From JACPUX01 sp964517465 (lineage in GTDB: Bacteria > Pseudomonadota > Gammaproteobacteria > Burkholderiales > Casimicrobiaceae): a stretch of 64,000 nt of DNA. The translations under genes were made by a program, and so were the position numbers. The stretch covers positions 62,001 to 126,000 of the forward strand of contig CAZFEK010000003.1 in the NCBI GenBank assembly GCA_964517465.1, written 5' to 3'. Shown here one piece after another: positions 1 to 7,476 of the stretch (its first letter is position 1; every line of letters starts with the position of its first letter). A model generated the notes under the pieces. The model ran no database searches. It was not told where the DNA came from and was given only the letters and a program-made list of their open reading frames with translations.

Positions 1-1
1 C

Positions 2-502
2 GGCACGCCGCCGTATCGGGTAGTGACGAGCTTCCCGCAGGGGCTAACTTTGACCGGCACCCCTGTACAGACCAATGGGGGTGGATTTACGGCAACTACG
101 CGTGGTGCCTGCATGGATCCAGCCAACCTCATCGTTACCGACGCCACCGGCCGCACCCTGACGGCTCTCTTGCGCAACAATCCCGGTGACAATGCGCGGC
201 CAACCGACCCGGCGCCTATTCCGGCTCTGGTGATCACGCCTTCGACCGCGAATCTGAGCTGTGGTCAGACAGGAACCTTCGTGCTTTCCGGCGGCGTTTC
301 GGGCACGGGCACGAGCATCGTGGCTGCCTCGACCAACCTCGGGGTCACCGCGACGGTATCCGGCCGTACGCTCAGCGTCGCCATTGGTTCCGGCGCAGCC
401 TACGGTACCGATCCGGACTACACGATCTATGTTTCGGACGGGACCAATATCGTGACTCTCCTGATCAACAATACCAACACCGGCACCGGTACCTGCCCCT
501 AA
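2..502 (+). CDS. C-terminal part of a secreted repeat-domain protein (Ig-like/adhesin type)
   Basis: The reading frame is open from the window's left edge to a TAA at 500-502, so this is the last 166 residues of a longer protein. The visible part holds two similar beta-rich, Gly/Thr/Ser/Asn-rich modules. Each ends in a related motif (VTDATGRTLTALLRNN, then VSDGTNIVTLLINN), and a short proline-rich linker separates them. Each module also has a cysteine, and a further cysteine lies next to the C-terminus. Composition and repetition fit the Ig-like modules of exported bacterial proteins. I cannot name a family. The internal GTG at 23 is not a likely start, because the frame runs on upstream. Confidence 0.6.
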   Translation, partial: GTPPYRVVTSFPQGLTLTGTPVQTNGGGFTATTRGACMDPANLIVTDATGRTLTALLRNNPGDNARPTDPAPIPALVITPSTANLSCGQTGTFVLSGGVSGTGTSIVAASTNLGVTATVSGRTLSVAIGSGAAYGTDPDYTIYVSDGTNIVTLLINNTNTGTGTCP

Positions 503-513
503 CCCCACCGGGG

Positions 514-545
514 TATTCGGGCCCTGCGGGCGCAGGGCCCGAATA
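514..545. terminator. Bidirectional hairpin terminator between convergent genes
   Basis: A perfect 15-bp inverted repeat (TATTCGGGCCCTGCG and its complement, separated by GG) lies 12 bp after the stop of the upstream plus-strand gene and 62 bp beyond the end of aroB. It sits between two converging genes. No long U tract follows, but the stem ends in A/T pairs on both strands. Confidence 0.65.
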
Positions 546-607
546 ATCTGGGTTGCTATGAAAAGGCGGGCGGAAAGACCCGTAGCCACTCAACCGGGTC
601 GGGCGGG

Positions 608-1696
608 TCAGCCTCGAACGAATCGGTCCAACAATTCGGTTAGTTCATCCCCTGGCACATCCGCGCGCAGCGCTGCTTTTCCCAGCCCCGCGAGCAACAC
701 GAATTTGAGCCGCCCCCCCTCGTTTTTTTTGTCGTGCTGCATCAGCTCCAGGTAGCGATCGACGCCCAGAGCTGGCGCGCGGACGGGTAACCCGGCCCTG
801 ACCAGAAGGCTGGCGAGTCTTTGCTCTTCGGATGGCTGCAGCATTCCTAAGCGGCACGACAAGGCCGCCGCGAGGACCATGCCTGCCGACACCGCCTCTC
901 CGTGCAGCCAAGTTCCATAGCCGGTTCCGGTTTCTATGGCATGCCCAAAGGTATGCCCGAAATTCAGACTGGCACGCACTCCGCTTTCCCGCTCGTCCTC
1001 GCCGACAATTTCGGCCTTGATCTTGCAGCTTTGTTCGACTGCCTCGGCGAGCACTCCGGGATTCAGGGCGATCAGGTCGTCGAGATGTAGCTCTAACCAC
1101 CCGAGAAACCCCAAGTCCCAAATCGCGCCGTATTTGATGACTTCGGCAAGTCCTGCCAAGAGTTCACGCTTGGGCAAAGTGCGCAGACACTCGATGTCGG
1201 CGACCACGGCCTCGGGTTGATAGAAAGCCCCGATCATGTTTTTGCCCAAGGGATGATTGATGCCGGTCTTTCCACCAACCGATGAATCGACTTGAGCCAG
1301 CAGCGTAGTTGGAATCTGGACGAATCGGATGCCTCGCTGGTAAGTCGCCGCAGCAAACCCGGACAAGTCGCCGACTACTCCCCCGCCGAGTGCGAAGAGC
1401 ACGGACTTACGGTCGATGCCGAGTTCCAGCATTCTAGTGTGGATCAACGCGAGGGTGTCCGCGGTCTTGTGCGCTTCGCCGTCGGGCACCACAACGACGT
1501 GCACCCGAGAACACCTGCGCGATAAGGCGTTCTGGACTCTCGGCAGGTAGTGCCGTGCAACGACCGCGTTGGTGACTATGACTGCGCTGTCCCCCGATCC
1601 GACCCCGGATAAAACCTCCACTTGATCTAGCAGTCCGACGCCGATGGATATGTCGTAACTGCGTTGCCCAAGTGGAACTCGCACAGTCCTATGCAA
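608..1696 (-). CDS. aroB: 3-dehydroquinate synthase
   Basis: Converts DAHP to 3-dehydroquinate, the second step of the shikimate pathway, in the cytoplasm with NAD+ and a divalent metal. The 362 residues have the usual family length. Visible motifs are PDGEAHK (71-77), the NAD-binding glycine run GGGVVGD (104-110), the LLAQVDSSVGGKTGIN block (132-147), AEVIKYG (184-190), and the histidine-bearing FGHTFGHAIE and HGEAVSAGM segments that supply metal ligands. The start used is TTG, preceded by AAGGA and overlapping the end of aroK by 8 nt. A GTG four codons later is an alternative. It is the last gene of the pilMNOPQ-aroKB block, and a hairpin follows downstream. Confidence 0.95.
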   Translation of the reverse strand: MHRTVRVPLGQRSYDISIGVGLLDQVEVLSGVGSGDSAVIVTNAVVARHYLPRVQNALSRRCSRVHVVVVPDGEAHKTADTLALIHTRMLELGIDRKSVLFALGGGVVGDLSGFAAATYQRGIRFVQIPTTLLAQVDSSVGGKTGINHPLGKNMIGAFYQPEAVVADIECLRTLPKRELLAGLAEVIKYGAIWDLGFLGWLELHLDDLIALNPGVLAEAVEQSCKIKAEIVGEDERESGVRASLNFGHTFGHAIETGTGYGTWLHGEAVSAGMVLAAALSCRLGMLQPSEEQRLASLLVRAGLPVRAPALGVDRYLELMQHDKKNEGGRLKFVLLAGLGKAALRADVPGDELTELLDRFVRG

Positions 1697-2240
1697 GGCT
1701 TTTTCCTTCGAAGGTTTTTTCCGCGCGAGCTATGGCTTGCAGCAGTCGCGACACCATGTCGCTGAGCCGACTCTGATCCGATTCGACGATGGCATGCGCG
1801 GTCTCGCGATAGAGCGGATCACGCGCGGCATAAAGTTGCATCAATCGCGCTTTGGGGTCAGGGACCGCCAGGAGGGGTCTATCCCTGGAATGGCGGGTGC
1901 GATCATAAAGCGTTTCCACGCTCGCGTGAAGATAGACCACCACCCCGCCCGCCCTAAGAAGTCTGCGGTTGGCCTCAGTCAGCACTGCACCCCCCCCCGT
2001 CGCGAGCACAACGTTGGGTTGCGCGATCAGGCGCGCCAATTCTTCGGACTCGCGCTTGCGGAAACCCGGTTCACCCTCGACCTCGAAAATGTGGGCAATA
2101 CTGGCGCCAGTACGGCGAACGATTTCTGCGTCCGAATCGAAGAAGGTGCGCCGCAGGCGGCGTGCAAGTTGCTTGCCAAGCGTGGACTTGCCCGATCCCA
2201 TCATGCCTACCAGCACGATGGTTGGGTTGGGCTTGGGCAC
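1689..2240 (-). CDS. aroK: Shikimate kinase
   Basis: Phosphorylates shikimate at O3 with ATP. The 183-residue P-loop protein has Walker A GMMGSGKST at 12-20, the shikimate-binding DSDAEI (35-40), FRKRESE (60-66) with the substrate arginine, the GGG turn near 82 and the RPLL lid motif near 121. It follows pilQ by 28 nt and overlaps aroB, so the two shikimate genes are probably translated together. Linkage of aroKB to the pilQ end of a type IV pilus operon is common in beta- and gammaproteobacteria. Confidence 0.95.
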   Translation of the reverse strand: MPKPNPTIVLVGMMGSGKSTLGKQLARRLRRTFFDSDAEIVRRTGASIAHIFEVEGEPGFRKRESEELARLIAQPNVVLATGGGAVLTEANRRLLRAGGVVVYLHASVETLYDRTRHSRDRPLLAVPDPKARLMQLYAARDPLYRETAHAIVESDQSRLSDMVSRLLQAIARAEKTFEGKSLA

Positions 2241-2268
2241 GCCCCCTGCCTACGTGAGTCGAGGAAAT

Positions 2269-4443
2269 CTAGCGAACCGCGCTCACCGCTTCAGAGATCA
2301 CCCTTGGCGTAATGAAGATCAACAATTCGGTCTTGTTTTCGGTCTTGGCCGTCTTCTTAAAAACGTTTCCAATGATAGGAATATCGCCGAGTAGGGGTAC
2401 CTTAGAATCCTCGTTCCGCGAAGTCTCTTCATAAATTCCGCCCAGCACCGCCGTTTCGCCGTTATTGACACCGATTTGCGTGACGACGTTTTTGGTGTCG
2501 ATCGACGGCACACCGGCGTAAGACTGGCCCACGGTGTCCTTGCGGACCTCGAGCGTCATGATGATTCGCCCGTCGGGCGTGATTTGCGGCGTAACGGCTA
2601 AACTCAGGACCGCCTTCTTGAACATGACCGTCGGCGAGGAAGTGGCACTACCAGCGACGTAATATCCCACTTCGGTGCCTTGCTCGATAACGGCCTTTTG
2701 GTTGTTGGATGTGATGACGCGAGGGTTGGAGATCACTTTGCCCCGATTGGTCGCCTCTAGCGCTTGCAGCTCCAGGTTAACGAGATTGCCGCTGCCTAGG
2801 TTCAAAAAGGTGAGGGCGAGGGATCCGGCGGGATTGTCAACAGGCAGGTTTACGCTCAGAGGGAAGGAATCATCGATGCCGATACCGAAGGGCGTAACGA
2901 CCGTTCCAGGCCGTCCTTGGGCGATGTTGCTCGATGAGAACCAGTTTGAGCGCCCCATGATGTTGCCGCCGATGCCCAAGTTGATCGTGTCGGTGAGCTG
3001 AGCACCCGCCGCGGTGCCAAATCTTGCTCCGAGCTGCCGGCTGAACCGGTCATCGGCGATGACGATCCTCGCCTCCACCAGCACTTGGCGAACGGCGATG
3101 TCGATCTTGTTGATCAGCCGGCGCACCTCCTCCAACCTACCAGCCGTCTCCGAGACGAAGACCGTGTTTGTGCGGGCGTCTATGACCGCCGCGCCCCTTT
3201 TTGACAGAAACTTCTGATCCTTCTCGGTCAGCAGTTTCTGCACCGCCTCTGCCCGCTGGTAATTGAGGTTAAAGGTCTCCGTAATGAGCGGTTCGAGATC
3301 GTTGATTTGTTGTCTCGCCTTGAGCTCCTGTTCCTCCTTGACGGCCAATTCCTCGCGCGGGGCGATCAATACGACATTGCCGTTCTTCCGCAGATCAAGC
3401 CCCTTGGTTTGGAGAATGATGTCCAGCGCCTGATCCCAGGGGATGTCCTTGAGCCGCAGCGTGAGACTGCCGCTCACGGTATCGCTGGTAATGATATTGA
3501 GGCCGGTGAAATCTGCGATCACTTGAAGAACTGACCTGACTTCGACATTCTGAAAGTTGAGGGATAACTTTTCGCCCTTGTAGCCCGCCTTTGTTCCTTG
3601 AGTGAGCTTAGAGGGATCTTCGACGATTGGTTTCACCTCCAGTATGAAGCGGTTCTCGGTCTGGTAGGCCGAGTGCTCCCAGAGGCCGTTGGGCTCTACG
3701 ACGATTCGAGTTCCATCACCCTGGGTGAACGCGTCCAGATGGGCTATGGGTGTGCCGAAATCACCCACATCCAGCCTGCGTTCCAGATTTCGCGGTAGGC
3801 TAGTCTTGATCAGATCGACAATCAGGCTCTTGCCCTGCTGCCGGATGTCTATGCCCACCGAGCTGTCCGACAGGTCGATGATCACCCGGCCTTCGCCGTG
3901 TTTTCCGCGGCGAAAGTCGATGTCACGCACGGCATGCGCCTGAGCCGCACGAGAGGGCGCCGAAAAATGCGACACGAGTTTGCCGGGCTGTGCGGCCTGC
4001 ATCTCGGGAGGATCGAAGACGGTAATCAGGAGCGTCTTTCCCTGCGGCGCGGCTTCGAACTGCTGGGTCTTGTTCAGATTCAGAACCACCCGAGTCCGCC
4101 CGCCTGCCTGGACAACATTGATGTTCCGCAGACCTTTGTCACCAACGTCGAAGAGAGTCTTGCCCGTTGAATTCTTGGTGTCCGCAAAGTCGAAAGCGAT
4201 TCTGGGCGGATTGTCGACCGTGAACGACCCCGGAGCAGGAGAATCATTTTGCAACGAAATCTGCACCACTGTCTTTCCCGTGGCCCCCTTGAGAACGGTG
4301 ATCGCCTCGATTGCGTTTTCGGCCGAGGAAAGGCCAGGAGCAAGGAGAGCGAAAACGACGGCCGTCGAAAACGTCGCCGCGAGGCCTCGCCGCGCCTTCT
4401 CGACCGCATTTACCAAAAACTCAGTCCAATTGGTGGCTCTCAT
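2269..4443 (-). CDS. pilQ: Type IV pilus secretin PilQ
   Basis: Outer-membrane secretin through which the type IV pilus leaves the cell. I chose the ATG at 4443 (724 residues), which overlaps the pilP stop as ATGA and has GGAGCG upstream; an in-frame codon at 4506 would lie inside pilP. After a signal sequence (hydrophobic stretch ending near LSSAENA) come two AMIN-type modules that bind peptidoglycan, an STN/secretin short domain (NFQNVEVRSVLQVIADFTG), an N-terminal secretin domain, and the C-terminal secretin barrel (GTEVGYYVAGSATSSP, VTPQITPDGRI, VPLLGDIPIIGNVFK). It ends with the ELLIFITPRV signature of the family. Confidence 0.95.
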   Translation of the reverse strand: MRATNWTEFLVNAVEKARRGLAATFSTAVVFALLAPGLSSAENAIEAITVLKGATGKTVVQISLQNDSPAPGSFTVDNPPRIAFDFADTKNSTGKTLFDVGDKGLRNINVVQAGGRTRVVLNLNKTQQFEAAPQGKTLLITVFDPPEMQAAQPGKLVSHFSAPSRAAQAHAVRDIDFRRGKHGEGRVIIDLSDSSVGIDIRQQGKSLIVDLIKTSLPRNLERRLDVGDFGTPIAHLDAFTQGDGTRIVVEPNGLWEHSAYQTENRFILEVKPIVEDPSKLTQGTKAGYKGEKLSLNFQNVEVRSVLQVIADFTGLNIITSDTVSGSLTLRLKDIPWDQALDIILQTKGLDLRKNGNVVLIAPREELAVKEEQELKARQQINDLEPLITETFNLNYQRAEAVQKLLTEKDQKFLSKRGAAVIDARTNTVFVSETAGRLEEVRRLINKIDIAVRQVLVEARIVIADDRFSRQLGARFGTAAGAQLTDTINLGIGGNIMGRSNWFSSSNIAQGRPGTVVTPFGIGIDDSFPLSVNLPVDNPAGSLALTFLNLGSGNLVNLELQALEATNRGKVISNPRVITSNNQKAVIEQGTEVGYYVAGSATSSPTVMFKKAVLSLAVTPQITPDGRIIMTLEVRKDTVGQSYAGVPSIDTKNVVTQIGVNNGETAVLGGIYEETSRNEDSKVPLLGDIPIIGNVFKKTAKTENKTELLIFITPRVISEAVSAVR

Positions 4444-4973
4444 TTCTTTCGCTCCTGTTTCACATCGGCATCCTCGAGCAGGAGGGTGCTCGAGCGTTCC
4501 GTCCACTCCCCAGCGCTGTCTTGGATTAGCTCTTTCAACTTGAGATCTGATTCACTGATGGACATGATGACACCGAAATTCTGACCAACATAATTCCCTT
4601 CGCGGACTTGGTACACGTTGCGGTCGTTGGTCTTGAGCAGTGCATAGATGGCCTGGCCGCGCTGCAAGGTTCCCACCATGTGCACGGTCTCAAGCGGATA
4701 GGCCTCCAGGGGCTCGCGGCGGCGATTGAAATCGGGTTGGAGCCGTCCGGCCGATCCCTTGCTCGGCTCGATTTTCCGCGGCCGGAACGGGTCGTGCAGA
4801 TCGAAGGCGCTATACGCAAAAGCTTCGTAGGGCTTGACCTGGGGCAAGGGGTCGATTTTCCCGCGCACCCCCTCTCCTTGCTGCTTCATCCAGTCGCGCA
4901 GATCCTGGTGTGACTCCCCGCCGCAACCGAAGAGCAAGCAACTCGAAACGATCAGAGCGATTCTGAGTTTCAT
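4440..4973 (-). CDS. pilP: Type IV pilus inner-membrane lipoprotein PilP
   Basis: Periplasmic lipoprotein that joins the inner-membrane PilMNO complex to the PilQ secretin. The 177 residues start with a short lipoprotein signal whose lipobox LLFGC places the lipidated cysteine at position 17. A low-complexity linker and the compact PilP beta domain follow (GTLQRGQAIYALL, YVGQNFGVI). It lies between pilO (9-nt gap) and pilQ (4-nt overlap), in the order found in other pilMNOPQ operons. Confidence 0.93.
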   Translation of the reverse strand: MKLRIALIVSSCLLFGCGGESHQDLRDWMKQQGEGVRGKIDPLPQVKPYEAFAYSAFDLHDPFRPRKIEPSKGSAGRLQPDFNRRREPLEAYPLETVHMVGTLQRGQAIYALLKTNDRNVYQVREGNYVGQNFGVIMSISESDLKLKELIQDSAGEWTERSSTLLLEDADVKQERKK

Positions 4974-4982
4974 CGTCTGCCC

Positions 4983-5615
4983 CTATTTCTTGCCGGCGGC
5001 TTTGTCCTTGGCCGCCTTCCTTTGCCGCGCAACCTCTTCTTCATCGAGGTAACGAAACGTCTTGGCCACCGCGTCGAGGACCAAACCGTCTTTGGTGGCC
5101 GCCATGTTAATGTCGTTCAGGGTGACGATCCTCGGGAGCTGCGCCACATCGCTGGCAAACGCGCCGATATCGTGATAGCCGCCTCCAAGCTTTAGACTGA
5201 TTGGGAGTTCCGCGTAGAAATCGTGCATGATTTCATTGGCCGCCGGCTTGAAAAGCTCGAACTGCAGGCCTCTGCCCAGGCCAGCCTGGTTGATATCGAT
5301 AATCAATGCATCCATTTCCGATTTGTTCGGAAGTTGTTTGAGCAATGCGCCGAATGAATCTTCGATGTCCTTGAGCTGCTGAATATACAAGTCGAGGTTG
5401 ATCGCTTTCTTCTTCTTGGTTACAAAGGCCTCGCGAAGTTTGACCTCCTCCTGCTGTTCACGCTCTAAGACTTCCCATTGGTCCTTCCAATCAAAAAAAG
5501 CGCCAAACGCCACGATTGCGGCAGTAATTGCAGCCAACGCAAGCGCTTTTGCCAGCGCTGGCCAAGAGCCCACCTCCTTGAGGTCGAGGCGCCGGAGTTC
5601 GTCGAGGGTGGTCAT
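4983..5615 (-). CDS. pilO: Type IV pilus alignment protein PilO
   Basis: Bitopic inner-membrane protein that pairs with PilN and contacts PilP. The 210 residues have a short cytoplasmic N-terminus containing LDELRRLDL, one transmembrane helix (about 22-42), a periplasmic coiled coil (about 45-100) and a ferredoxin-like C-terminal domain (ELPISLKLGGGYHDIGAFASDVAQLPRIV split across two strands). The very C-terminus is Lys/Ala-rich. Its start overlaps pilN by 4 nt, indicating translational coupling. Confidence 0.93.
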   Translation of the reverse strand: MTTLDELRRLDLKEVGSWPALAKALALAAITAAIVAFGAFFDWKDQWEVLEREQQEEVKLREAFVTKKKKAINLDLYIQQLKDIEDSFGALLKQLPNKSEMDALIIDINQAGLGRGLQFELFKPAANEIMHDFYAELPISLKLGGGYHDIGAFASDVAQLPRIVTLNDINMAATKDGLVLDAVAKTFRYLDEEEVARQRKAAKDKAAGKK

Positions 5616-6235
5616 GATTTCTTTCCGGGTAATGGCGGGGCAGCAGGCGCCGCAGGTGGTCCTGCCTTTGCCGGCTGCACCGGAGCCGATGCTGCAGCGC
5701 GCTTGATCATGACATTCAAGCTGAATTCGTTTATGCGCTGCCCATTGACCGTGACCGCCTTGATTTCCACCAGCTCTGCGCTGCCCAGAAGAGCCGTACT
5801 TTCGAGATTTCGCATCAGGGTTGAGACCCGCGCGCTCGATTGGGCGTATCCGTTCAGATTAACCTTGGGGCCGTTTTGTTTGACGGCCTTCAAATAGACG
5901 CCATCCGGCAACTGGCGGGCAAAAGTGTCGAGGAGCCTAACGACCTCGGCGCGATTGCTCTGCAGCGTTTCGACCACCTGCTTGCGCGCCAGCAAAGCCT
6001 GGGTCTGTTCCTGGAGAATCTTAATTTCTTCGATTTGTTTATCGAGTTTGACGTTTTCCGCTTTGAGAAGCTCGTTGCGGCTTTTCTGGTTGTCGATCTG
6101 CGCCGCAATGAAGGTATGCGTCAACACCACGATGCCGGCCCCGAGCACCAATGCGCCGACGGCGAGGAACACGAATTGCCGCTGTCGCGCGGCCCGTTTC
6201 ATCTCCCGATGCGGGAGAAGGTTGATGCGAATCAT
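5612..6235 (-). CDS. pilN: Type IV pilus assembly protein PilN
   Basis: Bitopic inner-membrane partner of PilO. The N-terminus carries the MIRINLLPHRE motif that docks into PilM, then one membrane helix (about 22-45), a periplasmic coiled coil and a small alpha/beta domain (GVYLKAVKQNGPKVNLNGYA, broken by turns). The last 25 residues are Ala/Pro/Lys-rich and probably disordered. The gene overlaps both neighbours by 4 nt, in a tight pilM-N-O string. Confidence 0.94.
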   Translation of the reverse strand: MIRINLLPHREMKRAARQRQFVFLAVGALVLGAGIVVLTHTFIAAQIDNQKSRNELLKAENVKLDKQIEEIKILQEQTQALLARKQVVETLQSNRAEVVRLLDTFARQLPDGVYLKAVKQNGPKVNLNGYAQSSARVSTLMRNLESTALLGSAELVEIKAVTVNGQRINEFSLNVMIKRAAASAPVQPAKAGPPAAPAAPPLPGKKS

Positions 6236-7326
6236 TCGTCGAACCTCCTCATCGCCAGACCGCAGGCGACCAGAAGCCGGGGGGCATCCTCAGCCAGCTG
6301 CTTGGGTTTGAAGCGGTTTGAGTGGGCCATGGCAGCAAAAGGATTGGCAATCATGGCTGCCACGCTGGTTCGTTTGGCGACCACCTCCTCTAGTCCCGGA
6401 ATGGTGGCGCATCCGCCGGCCAACAGCACGTGATCAACCTGGCTGTAGCTGGTCGAGGTGAAGAAGAACTGCAGGGCGCGAGCAACTTCCAGCGCGACAG
6501 TCTCGATGAATGGCTGCAGGACGTCCGATTCATAATTTTCGGGCAGGCCGCCGTTCTTCTTCGCCGCCTCCGCTTCGTCGGATGAGAGGTTAAAAGCTCG
6601 TTGGATATCGTGGGTGAGCTGGTTTCCGCCAAAGGCCTGTTCTCGGGAGAAGAGGATCTCGTCGTTGCGGAGCACGTAAAAGTGCATTAGATGAGAACCG
6701 ATATCGACTACGGCAACGTTTTGGTCTCGCGCGTTGGCTGGAAGCTGCGGGGCGATCAATCGAAACGCCGCCTGGGTGGCAAAGGTATCGACATCCATCA
6801 CCAGCGGTTTGAGCCCGGCAGCCTCGGCGACCGAAACGCGATCCTCCACTTTCTCCTTGCGCGAAGCGGCAATCAGCACCTCGACCTCTTCACGTTGATT
6901 GGCCGCCTGACCCAGCACCTGGAAATCGAGGTTTACTTCGTCGAGCGCAAACGGAATGTACTGATTTGCCTCCGCCTCCACCTGCATTTCGAGCTCGGTC
7001 TCCCGCTGACCCGCAGGAACGATGATTTTCTTGGTGATCACCATCGCCATCGGCAGGGCAAGCGCGACATTGCGCACGCGGCTACCCATCTTCCGCCACG
7101 CCCGTTTCACGGTCTCGGAAACCGCGTCCAGGTTATTAATATTGCCGTCGCTGACGGCATCTTTGGGCAGAGACTCGATTACGTACCGCTCCAAGCGGTA
7201 CAGCCCCTTGCCGCCGTCGGCAAGTTCCACCATTTTCACGGCCGAGGAACTGATGTCCAGCCCGATCAAAGGCGGCGACTTCGCTTGCATAAAATCGAAG
7301 TTCAACTGGAATTTTTCCTTGAGCAT
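6232..7326 (-). CDS. pilM: Type IV pilus actin-like ATPase PilM
   Basis: Cytoplasmic actin-fold protein that binds the PilN N-terminus and starts the inner-membrane platform. The 364 residues include the phosphate-1 loop GLDISSSAVKMVEL (near 22-35), the second phosphate loop VAVVDIGSHLMHFYVL and the adenosine motif HVLLAGGCATIPGLEEVV. The first ATG is used; a second ATG 12 codons later, just before QAKSPPLIGLD, is a plausible alternative. It is the first gene of the pilus operon, divergent from the PBP1A gene. The operon promoter should lie in the 150 bp between them. Confidence 0.94.
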   Translation of the reverse strand: MLKEKFQLNFDFMQAKSPPLIGLDISSSAVKMVELADGGKGLYRLERYVIESLPKDAVSDGNINNLDAVSETVKRAWRKMGSRVRNVALALPMAMVITKKIIVPAGQRETELEMQVEAEANQYIPFALDEVNLDFQVLGQAANQREEVEVLIAASRKEKVEDRVSVAEAAGLKPLVMDVDTFATQAAFRLIAPQLPANARDQNVAVVDIGSHLMHFYVLRNDEILFSREQAFGGNQLTHDIQRAFNLSSDEAEAAKKNGGLPENYESDVLQPFIETVALEVARALQFFFTSTSYSQVDHVLLAGGCATIPGLEEVVAKRTSVAAMIANPFAAMAHSNRFKPKQLAEDAPRLLVACGLAMRRFDE

Positions 7327-7476
7327 GGCAGGCTTAGGTGCGATACGTATAATTTACATTAAATCCTAGCAGGAAGTATAAACCATGTAAATTCGTTTTA
7401 TGCAAGTTTCTTTTCCAGAGCCAGCCTGCATATAATCTCGCCCACCACCCCCTCACCCCGCAAGTTTTATTCATTC
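7327..7476. promoter_or_regulatory. Divergent promoter region of pilM (minus) and the PBP1A gene (plus)
   Basis: This 150-bp AT-rich gap holds candidate promoters on both strands. On the plus strand a consensus TATAAT lies at 7431-7436, about 40 bp before the PBP1A ATG, with only a weak -35. On the minus strand TTGCAT (7400-7405) is followed by TTTATA (7377-7382, 17-bp spacing) or TATACT (7375-7380, 19-bp spacing). These are consensus matches by eye. Confidence 0.45.
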
